Origin: Jeotgalibacillus soli
Lineage (GTDB): Bacteria > Bacillota > Bacilli > Bacillales > Jeotgalibacillaceae
Assembly (NCBI RefSeq): GCF_000829435.1
Contig: NZ_JXRP01000003.1
Coordinates: forward strand, 1-57,715
Direction: 5' to 3'
DNA: 57,715 nt
The stretch's first letter is position 1. The number at the start of each line of letters is the position of its first letter. A program made the translations under genes and the position numbers. The notes under the pieces are model-generated. The model saw only the letters and a program-made list of their open reading frames with translations. It was not told the DNA's origin and ran no database searches. Of the stretch, positions 49,805 through 57,715 are shown one piece after another.

Positions 49805-51229
49805 ATGGCAAAATATACAGTATCGTACCGTACTATGCGTACAACACACGACACTTTTTTTCATACATATACAAGGATGAGCGCACAAGAAACACGCCAT
49901 ATTTTTTTGGAGAGCGGCCGCGGCGGACGTTATAGCTTTGCGGGTATACACCCGTTTGCTTGGACAGTTGGGAAAGAGAATAGCCTAACGGTTTATGAAA
50001 ACGAAGAAAAAACACAACTTGAGGGTGATTCGCTACACCAGCTTGTTGAGTGGATGAAGCAATACAAAACAGATAGAAATTCAGAGCTTCCTGACTTTCA
50101 GGGAGGTGCTATTGGCTTTATCAGCTATGATTACGTGAGGTCCATTGAGCGCTTGCCATCCATTGCAAAAGATGAACATGGCTTGCCGGATATATGCTTC
50201 ATGCTTTTTGATCAATGGCTTGCATTTGATCAACACACCAATCAGCTTTACTTTATGATGCTTCACCAAAATGATGTAAGTGTGGAGAATCAATTAGACG
50301 AATGGATAAGCGAGTGGGGGAAGCATGAAACTAATTTTGAGGAACATACGGATATGTTCACTACTGCTCAATTAGGTGAACATGCTGATGAAATGTCCGT
50401 GTCGATGGATGAACAATCATTTCAATCGGCAGCAGAAGCAATCCGTACATATATTTCTCAGGGCGATGTGTTTCAAGTAAATCTATCAGTTAGACAATCA
50501 AAAAAGCTGAAGACATCAGCCTTAGATGTTTATAGAAAGGTTCGCTCGTTTAATCCTTCACCGTATATGGCGTATATGGAGTGGCCTGATTTCAACATTG
50601 TCTCTGCTTCACCTGAGCTTCTTGTTAAAAAAGCGGGCCAAAGCCTAAGTACGAGACCAATCGCGGGGACACGCTCTCGCGGCAAGGACGAGGCTGAGGA
50701 TGAAAAATTAGCAAATGAGCTTATTCAAAATGAAAAAGAACGGGCAGAGCACGTGATGCTCGTCGATCTTGAACGAAACGATTTAGGAAGAGTAAGCCAA
50801 TATGGAACTGTTGAAGTCAATGAATTTATGGTGATCGAAAAGTACTCTCATGTCATGCATATCGTGTCAAATGTTCAAGGACAATTGAACCCTATTTACA
50901 ATGAAGCAGATGTAATTCGTGCGGTCTTTCCTGGAGGTACGATCACTGGAGCTCCGAAGGTTCGTACAATGGAAATTATAGAAGAGCTAGAGCCGGTAAG
51001 AAGAGGACTTTACACAGGCTCGGTTGGATGGATCGGATTTAACGGGGATATGGAATTAAATATTGTGATTCGTACTATGCTTGTTAAAGATGGAATAGCT
51101 CATGTACAGGCGGGAGCAGGAGTTGTGATTGACTCCCACCCGGCCAGAGAATATAAAGAATCGTTAAAAAAAGCACAGGCGCTCTGGAAAGCGAAGGACT
51201 TAGCAGAAGGGAAGGAGGAAAACGCATGA
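49805..51229 (+). CDS. pabB: Aminodeoxychorismate synthase component I
   Basis: Uses chorismate and ammonia from PabA to make 4-amino-4-deoxychorismate for folate. The 474-residue product has an N-terminal anthranilate-synthase-like domain and the chorismate-binding catalytic domain with [29 protein letters not shown] and [11 protein letters not shown] start it at ATG 49805 after GGAGAGTG; ATG 49787 overlaps that site. It overlaps pabA by four bases and heads the folate operon. Confidence 0.96.
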   Translation: MAKYTVSYRTMRTTHDTFFHTYTRMSAQETRHIFLESGRGGRYSFAGIHPFAWTVGKENSLTVYENEEKTQLEGDSLHQLVEWMKQYKTDRNSELPDFQGGAIGFISYDYVRSIERLPSIAKDEHGLPDICFMLFDQWLAFDQHTNQLYFMMLHQNDVSVENQLDEWISEWGKHETNFEEHTDMFTTAQLGEHADEMSVSMDEQSFQSAAEAIRTYISQGDVFQVNLSVRQSKKLKTSALDVYRKVRSFNPSPYMAYMEWPDFNIVSASPELLVKKAGQSLSTRPIAGTRSRGKDEAEDEKLANELIQNEKERAEHVMLVDLERNDLGRVSQYGTVEVNEFMVIEKYSHVMHIVSNVQGQLNPIYNEADVIRAVFPGGTITGAPKVRTMEIIEELEPVRRGLYTGSVGWIGFNGDMELNIVIRTMLVKDGIAHVQAGAGVVIDSHPAREYKESLKKAQALWKAKDLAEGKEENA

Positions 51230-51825
51230 TACTCATGATCGATAATTATGATTCCTTTACCTACAATCTTGTTCAATTTTTAGGTGAATTGGGAGAGGAG
51301 TTGGTCATTCGTCGGAATGATGAGATCACGATAGAAGAAATTGCTGAGCTATCCCCCCGTTATTTGATGATTTCCCCAGGTCCATGCAGTCCGAATGAAG
51401 CGGGAATAAGTTTGGAAGCCATTCGTTCTTTTGCAGGCATTATCCCAATTTTAGGCGTATGCCTGGGTCACCAATCTATCGCACAAGTGTTTGGTGGTCG
51501 TGTAGTTCGATCGGAGCGGCTTATGCACGGCAAAACATCACGTATTCATCACGATGGAGAAACGGTTTATAAAAACATGCCCAACCCTTTTACGGCTACG
51601 CGTTATCACTCACTTATTGTTGAAAAGGAAACATCTCCAGAGGAATTGATTGTAACGGCTTGGACAGAGGAAGGAGAGATTATGGGGCTCCGTCACTGCA
51701 AGCTTGCGGTTGAAGGTGTTCAATATCATCCGGAATCGATTATGACGGAGCAAGGGAAAACCCTTTTGCGTAATTTCCTAGAGACCTATCGATCATTCGT
51801 TCCGAAGGGAGCAAATGTGAAATGA
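51226..51825 (+). CDS. pabA: Glutamine amidotransferase component PabA/TrpG
   Basis: Class I glutaminase supplying ammonia to PabB; in B. subtilis it also serves anthranilate synthase TrpE. The 199-residue product has the catalytic cysteine C79 in GVCLGHQS and the His/Glu of YHPES near 171-174. AAGGAGG precedes ATGA, which overlaps the pabB stop. It overlaps pabC by four bases. Confidence 0.97.
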   Translation: MILMIDNYDSFTYNLVQFLGELGEELVIRRNDEITIEEIAELSPRYLMISPGPCSPNEAGISLEAIRSFAGIIPILGVCLGHQSIAQVFGGRVVRSERLMHGKTSRIHHDGETVYKNMPNPFTATRYHSLIVEKETSPEELIVTAWTEEGEIMGLRHCKLAVEGVQYHPESIMTEQGKTLLRNFLETYRSFVPKGANVK

Positions 51826-52694
51826 AGATATGGATAAATGGGGAGGTGATGGCTGCTGAAGAAGCAACCATCTCCCCTTTTGATCACGGATATTTATATG
51901 GTCTCGGTGTGTTTGAGACATTTCGGACATACAATGGTCACGCTTTTCTAATTGGTGATCATCTTGATCGTTTGCATGCCTCTTTAAATGAAATGGGCAT
52001 TCGTTATCATATAAAGAATGAGGAAGTAGCTCAAATGATTGAGAAGCTGCAAACGGCAAACGGAGGAGAGGATGGATACTTTCGGTTGAATGTGTCCGCG
52101 GGAGTAAGGGATATCGGCTTGTATCCTGATCCGTATGAAAGTCCAACGGTGATTCTTCTGCAAAAAGCTCTTCCGCCACAAACAACCAAAGGAAAAGAGG
52201 GTCGTTGGCTAAAGCTGTCTCGCAATACGCCGGAAACGGATATTCGCTTAAAATCGCATCATTATTTTAATAATCTGGCTGGTCGCAGAGAGATTACGGA
52301 CGGTACTGTGGTAGAGGGCCTATTTTTAACAAAAGAAGGCTATGTGGCAGAGGGCGTTACCTCCAATCTCTTCTGGATAAAAAATCAAACGCTTTACACA
52401 CCTTCGATCGAAACAGGTATCCTGCCGGGCGTAACACGGCAGTTTATTTTAGCCATTACTGAAAAAGCAGGCTTGCGCATCGAAGAGGGCCTTTATTTAA
52501 AAGAAGCTGTACTAAAGGCTGAGGAAGTGTTTATCACCAATTCTATTCAGGAAATCGTGCCAATTCACAGCATTGACCACCTTCATTTTCAAGGAACAGA
52601 AGGAAAATGGACAAACCACCTGAAAGCTATTTACTCCCAGAAGACGAGTACGCTGATCCGGTCAGCTGATTATGTAACAATGAAAGAGCAGTAA
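51822..52694 (+). CDS. pabC: 4-amino-4-deoxychorismate lyase
   Basis: PLP fold-type IV enzyme releasing pyruvate to give p-aminobenzoate. The 290-residue product has the phosphate-binding arginine near 57, the [15 protein letters not shown] block with the likely PLP lysine, and EGVTSNLFW, which matches the family. Its ATGA start overlaps the pabA stop. It is followed by folP after a strong AAAGGAGG. Confidence 0.96.
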   Translation: MKIWINGEVMAAEEATISPFDHGYLYGLGVFETFRTYNGHAFLIGDHLDRLHASLNEMGIRYHIKNEEVAQMIEKLQTANGGEDGYFRLNVSAGVRDIGLYPDPYESPTVILLQKALPPQTTKGKEGRWLKLSRNTPETDIRLKSHHYFNNLAGRREITDGTVVEGLFLTKEGYVAEGVTSNLFWIKNQTLYTPSIETGILPGVTRQFILAITEKAGLRIEEGLYLKEAVLKAEEVFITNSIQEIVPIHSIDHLHFQGTEGKWTNHLKAIYSQKTSTLIRSADYVTMKEQ

Positions 52695-52709
52695 AAGGAG
52701 GTTTTGGAT

Positions 52710-53540
52710 TTGACAGTGCTGACTTGTGGCAGCCATACGTTTGATTTAAGTAAAAGAACGCTTATTATGGGAATTTTAAATGTAACACCTGATTCCTTTT
52801 CAGATGGAGGGCGATTTAATGAGATAGAACGTGCCGTGGCACATGCGAAAGAAATGGTCGCAGCTGGTGCAGATATCATTGATATTGGCGGTGAATCTAC
52901 TCGTCCTGGTCATGAAGCAGTGCCCGCAGAAAAAGAGATTTTACGAGTTGTTCCGATGATTGAAGCAGTATTGAAGGAAGTGGACGTGCCGATATCGATT
53001 GATACATATAAAGCAGCAACTGCCGAAGCTGCTGTCAAGGCGGGTGCATCGATTATTAATGATGTGTGGGGAGCGAAGCGAGAACCAGCCATTGCGGCGG
53101 TTGCTGCTCGTTACAATGTCCCGATTATTTTAATGCACAACCGGGAAAACCGAGATTATCAATCCTTTATTGAAGATGTAACAGCTGATTTGCAGGAAAG
53201 TATTACGATTGCTAAAAAAGCGGGTGTAAGAGAGAATCAAATCGTGTTAGATCCAGGAATAGGGTTTGCGAAGGAGCATCATCATAATATTGAAATGATG
53301 CGGGGGCTTGATCGTATAGTAGAGATGGGATATCCGGTTCTGCTTGGGACCTCAAGAAAATCAATGATTGGAAATGTATTGGATCTGCCTGCTGCTGAAC
53401 GCACGGAAGGAACAGGTGCAACGGTTTGTTTTGGGATTCAAAAGGGCTGCCATATCATGCGTGTACATGATGTAAAAGAGATAAGCAGAATGGCTAAAAT
53501 GATGGATGCATTAATCGGAAAGGGTGAGCCGGTTGGATAA
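52710..53540 (+). CDS. folP: Dihydropteroate synthase
   Basis: Joins p-aminobenzoate to dihydropterin pyrophosphate; the sulfonamide target (sul in B. subtilis). The 276-residue product has NVTPDSFSDGG, IDIGGESTRPG and LDPGIGFAK, the pterin and phosphate-binding motifs. TTG 52710 is eight bases after AAAGGAGG; TTG 52704 is too close to the site. It overlaps folB by eight bases. Confidence 0.96.
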   Translation: MTVLTCGSHTFDLSKRTLIMGILNVTPDSFSDGGRFNEIERAVAHAKEMVAAGADIIDIGGESTRPGHEAVPAEKEILRVVPMIEAVLKEVDVPISIDTYKAATAEAAVKAGASIINDVWGAKREPAIAAVAARYNVPIILMHNRENRDYQSFIEDVTADLQESITIAKKAGVRENQIVLDPGIGFAKEHHHNIEMMRGLDRIVEMGYPVLLGTSRKSMIGNVLDLPAAERTEGTGATVCFGIQKGCHIMRVHDVKEISRMAKMMDALIGKGEPVG

Positions 53541-53895
53541 AATTAAAGTAAATGACATGGAGTTTTACGGTTATCATGGTGTTTTTGAGGAAGAAAACAA
53601 ACTAGGTCAGCGCTTCAGAGTCAATGCTACTCTTGAATTAGACTTGTCAAAGGCTGGGACTTCAGACAACGTGCAAGACTCCATTAACTATGCGGATGTT
53701 TATAAACTCTGTAAGGAAGTGGTTGAAGGAGAATCTTTGAATTTGGTTGAGTCTGTCGCGGAACGTATCGCTTCTAACATGCTTAATCGATTTGAGAAGC
53801 TTCATCAATGTACAGTTGAAGTAATTAAGCCTGATCCGCCGATACCCGGGCACTATAATTCGGTCGCGATTGAAATCACAAGAGGGCGTTCATAA
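53533..53895 (+). CDS. folB: Dihydroneopterin aldolase
   Basis: Cleaves dihydroneopterin to 6-hydroxymethyl-dihydropterin. The product is 120 residues from TTG 53533 (MDKIKVNDMEFYGYHG), the same length as B. subtilis FolB and with AAAGGGTG in front. A GTG at 53524 would lengthen it by three residues. It has the active-site E and K in the EENKLGQRF and VEVIKPDPPIPGHY blocks. It sits between folP and folK. Confidence 0.95.
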   Translation: MDKIKVNDMEFYGYHGVFEEENKLGQRFRVNATLELDLSKAGTSDNVQDSINYADVYKLCKEVVEGESLNLVESVAERIASNMLNRFEKLHQCTVEVIKPDPPIPGHYNSVAIEITRGRS

Positions 53896-53897
53896 AA

Positions 53898-54425
53898 ATG
53901 ACGTCTATTGCTTACTTGTCACTTGGATCAAATATGGGTGATCGTCTAACCAACCTGAAGGCAGCGGTTCGCCGGCTGCGGACCTTTGAGGAAATAGACG
54001 TTACAGCCGTATCGTCTATTTATGAAACTGACCCAGTGGGATTTACGGATCAGGAAGCTTTCTTAAATATGGTGCTTGAGGTTAAAACCTCTCTCATAGC
54101 TGAAGAACTGTTTCAGAAATGTTTGCAGGTTGAAGCGGCACTTGGTCGTGAACGAATGATTAGATGGGGGCCCCGGACTATAGATCTTGACATTTTACTG
54201 TATAATGACGACGATGTGGAGTCAGAGAATCTAATTATTCCGCATCCACGGATGCATGAACGCAGCTTTGTTCTCATTCCGCTTCTTGATGTGAATCCGG
54301 CGCTTGAACATCCGGTTTTGAAAAAGCAGCTGAAGGAGATCTTTCAAGCTTTAGAGGATCATGAAGGCGTGCGATTATGGAAGTTAACCCAAGGAAGAAG
54401 CGTATCGGCCTTTCTTGAAGGCTAG
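53898..54425 (+). CDS. folK: 6-hydroxymethyl-7,8-dihydropterin pyrophosphokinase
   Basis: Pyrophosphorylates the pterin for FolP. The 175-residue product has YLSLGSNMGDR at 6-16, PVGFTDQEAFLNMV near 50 and the signature WGPRTIDLDILLY. It starts two bases after the folB stop. It is slightly longer than B. subtilis FolK (167). In B. subtilis yazB then dusB follow; here yazB is absent. Confidence 0.96.
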   Translation: MTSIAYLSLGSNMGDRLTNLKAAVRRLRTFEEIDVTAVSSIYETDPVGFTDQEAFLNMVLEVKTSLIAEELFQKCLQVEAALGRERMIRWGPRTIDLDILLYNDDDVESENLIIPHPRMHERSFVLIPLLDVNPALEHPVLKKQLKEIFQALEDHEGVRLWKLTQGRSVSAFLEG

Positions 54426-54581
54426 AAGGATTGGATTATCCGTTTAATATAATAGGAATCTGGAGCACTGGCTGTCAGTAGGATCATGCTTGTGAATCAG
54501 AAAACCCTGAGTAACTTGAGCCGAGTGAAAAGATTAATTAAGTATGCTTTAACCTGGAAGGGAAGATTAGTCTGGGGAAGC

Positions 54582-55591
54582 ATGCAAAAAGAGGAACTAC
54601 CGTTGCTTGAAATTGGTGACATTCAATTGAAAAACCGAGTTGCACTTGCCCCGATGGCAGGTGTGTGTAACTCGGCTTTCCGTTTAACAGTGAAAGAATT
54701 CGGTGCTGGTTTAGTTTGTGCAGAGATGATTAGCGATAAGGGTATTGTTACTCAAAATGAAAAAACAATGAATATGCTTTACATCGATGAACATGAATAA
54801 CCATTAAGCCTTCAAATTTTTGGAGGGGAAAAGGAAACGCTTGTCCAAGCTGCTCAATTTGTTGATAAAAACTCAAATGCAGCGATTATTGATATTAATA
54901 TGGGTTGTCCGGTAAAGAAAATTACAAAATGTGACGCAGGAGCAAAATGGCTATTGGACCCGGATAAAATTTACGAAATGGTTTCAGCTGTTACAGCAGC
55001 AGTTGACAAGCCTGTAACAGTTAAAATGCGTATGGGCTGGGATGAGGATCATATCTATGCTGTTCGTAATGCACGAGCGATCCAAAGTGCAGGCGGAGCG
55101 GCAGTCGCTCTTCATGGCCGTACACGGGTGCAAATGTATGAAGGATATGCAAACTGGGATATTATCCGTGAAGTAAAAGAATCGGAGGATATTCATGTTA
55201 TTGGTAATGGGGATGTGCAAACACCGCAAGAAGCATGCTTGATAAAACAGGTGTTGACGGTGTCATGATTGGCCCATCTGCTTTAGGCAATCCATGGATG
55301 ATCTACAACACCGTTAACTATCTTGAAACAGGCGAATTATCTCCAGAGCCATCAATCCGTGAAAAAATGGATGTTGCGATTTTGCATTTAGATCGTTTGA
55401 TTCAATTGAAAAATGAGGATATTGCTGTTCGTGAAATGCGTAAGCATGCTTCTTGGTACTTGAAGGAAATTCGCGGAAACGCGAAAGTGAGAAATGGAAT
55501 TAATGCGTGTGATACACGTGAGGAGCTTGTGAACCTTCTAAACGATTTTGCTGAAGAAGCAACTGCTAAACAAGCAGCGCAAGTGGGTTAA
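54582..55591 (+). pseudogene. dusB: tRNA-dihydrouridine synthase, broken by a stop and a 7-bp deletion
   Basis: The translated pieces together match the full DusB (flavin TIM barrel that reduces uridine in tRNA). The first piece has APMAGVCNSAFRLTVKEFG. An in-frame TAA at 54798-54800 then stands where AAA (lysine of EKPLSLQ) is expected. The frame resumes with LSLQIFGG, the active-site block INMGCPVKKITK and the phosphate site ALHGRTRVQMYEG. At about 55233 the reading frame shifts; comparison with QEAKRMLDKTG of the B. subtilis protein implies a 7-base deletion. The last piece keeps DGVMIG, ALGNPW and MRKHASWYLK. A TTG at 54603 after AAAGAGGAA is an alternative start. With two separate lesions the protein cannot be made intact. 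Confidence 0.88.
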
Positions 55592-55607
55592 TACTATTTT
55601 TACAATC

Positions 55608-55637
55608 AAACTGCCGTTCCAGAGATCGGCAGTTTTT
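55608..55637 (+). terminator. Terminator after dusB
   Basis: A 9-bp perfect stem AAACTGCCG/CGGCAGTTT with a T run lies about 17 bases after the dusB stop. Its presence shows dusB ended the folate transcript and lysS has its own promoter. Confidence 0.85.
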
Positions 55638-55770
55638 GCGTTTAGCGTGAAGAGTGTGAGACACTCTAGGAACTTTAGGGGTGTAACCCTGCATTATATT
55701 GTGTAGAATAGATAAGTAAATGTGTGTGAATCCGGTCTGAGACCTTGATCCATAGAATAATTAATCATAA

Positions 55771-57270
<1,500 letters not shown>

Positions 57271-57282
57271 GATGTAACCTAG

Positions 57283-57312
57283 AGACTGCCCTTGATGGGT
57301 GGTCTTTTTTTG
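57283..57312 (+). terminator. Terminator of lysS
   Basis: AGACTGCCC pairs with GGGTGGTCT (two G-U pairs) and is followed by TTTTTTT. Confidence 0.82.
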
Positions 57313-57476
57313 CTTTCTTCTATTATATAAAAGAGAAACTGAAATTATAGGAAATTGAAGCAGGGTACTTGAACGTCTATTTCCAGTAAAAGAGATTGAT
57401 CTTGTATAAACCATTCTAGTATTCTGCAATAAAAAATAGCATCAAAAGTAATTTTATATTTTTTTTAAAAAAACTA

Positions 57477-57505
57477 TTGCAACGGTGTTTATAGCGTGAT
57501 ATATT
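57477..57505 (+). promoter_or_regulatory. rRNA operon promoter P1
   Basis: TTGCAA (57477-57482), 17-base spacer, TATATT (57500-57505). It is the first of two tandem sigma-A promoters at the right edge, as in Bacillus rrn operons. Confidence 0.75.
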
Positions 57506-57569
57506 ATTATTCGTTGCTAAGGAAATTACAAGCACTGAAAAAACAACAAAAAGAAATTCAAAAAAATTG

Positions 57570-57599
57570 TTGACATCATATAGTGAAAAGTGTTATGAT
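57570..57599 (+). promoter_or_regulatory. rRNA operon promoter P2
   Basis: TTGACA (57570-57575), 18-base spacer, TATGAT (57594-57599) with an extended -10 TG. Initiation would be at about 57606. Downstream sequence looks like a 16S leader. Confidence 0.85.
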
Positions 57600-57605
57600 G
57601 AATTG

Positions 57606-57715
57606 GTCGCTTAAAACGATGCAACGCACAAGAAATACTTTGAACCTTGAAAACTAAACAACCTAAAACGTCAACGTTAATTCTTGATTTAAGTAACATT
57701 TAAGAGCTACATCAA
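57606..57715 (+). other. Start of an rRNA operon leader (16S rRNA beyond the window)
   Basis: It contains ACCTTGAAAACTAAACAAC (from about 57644), the boxA-like motif that precedes 16S and 23S genes in Bacillus, then CGTCAACG. The 16S gene itself is not reached. The gap 57313-57476 before the promoters shows nothing recognisable. Confidence 0.75.

Overview
The window is an origin-proximal, spore-former housekeeping chromosome segment from a Bacillaceae bacterium. Gene content and order closely follow the csfB-to-lysS segment of Bacillus subtilis, recalled from memory, but many proteins differ enough that this is not B. subtilis itself. Nearly all genes are on the + strand. Sporulation genes present are gin, yabG, sspF, spoVG, fin, spoVT, yabP, yabQ and spoIIE, with sigma-E, G, H and K-type promoters. 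The left end begins just past what looks like an rRNA operon: a terminator, then a decayed 5S rRNA remnant. The right end carries two strong sigma-A promoters and a leader typical of the next rRNA operon.

Layout. 1-1776: decayed DNA with a 5S remnant, a broken metallopeptidase gene and a palindromic repeat. 1777-9858: gin, a lysine/arginine/ornithine-type decarboxylase, then tmk-darA-yaaR-holB-ricT-yabA-yabB-yazA-rsmI (nucleotide supply, clamp loader, RNase Y regulator, replication control, tRNA/rRNA methylation). 9917-18890: abrB (minus strand, with Spo0A boxes), metG, tatD, yabE, rnmV, rsmA, yabG, veg, sspF. 19570-30655: ispE, purR, ridA, spoVG, glmU, prs, ctc, pth, fin, mfd. 30981-37057: spoVT, a MATE/MurJ-like flippase, mazG, rqcP, yabP, yabQ, divIC, yabR. 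37226-38481: a DinB-like gene, a broken small membrane-protein gene, and tRNA-Glu and tRNA-Met on the minus strand. 38861-49328: spoIIE, tilS, hprT, ftsH, coaX, hslO, a PrsA-like foldase, cysK. 49805-57270: a folate cluster pabB-pabA-pabC-folP-folB-folK, a broken dusB, and lysS.

The genes are mostly core information processing, purine and pyrimidine nucleotide supply, cell-wall precursor and folate synthesis, interleaved with regulators of the transition to sporulation (AbrB, SpoVG, SpoIIE, SpoVT, Gin, Fin). Compared with B. subtilis as I recall it, xpaC and yaaN (between gin and yaaO), yabS and yabT (between spoIIE and tilS) and yazB (between folK and dusB) are missing.

I found no convincing new multi-gene system. 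The most notable features are small. They include a 170-bp MITE-like insertion with a 9-bp target duplication that splits a Bacillus palindromic repeat, a dusB with two independent lesions, and a degenerate 5S rRNA. Two other broken genes, a long unexplained hairpin between yabA and yabB, and several interspersed repeat families also stand out.
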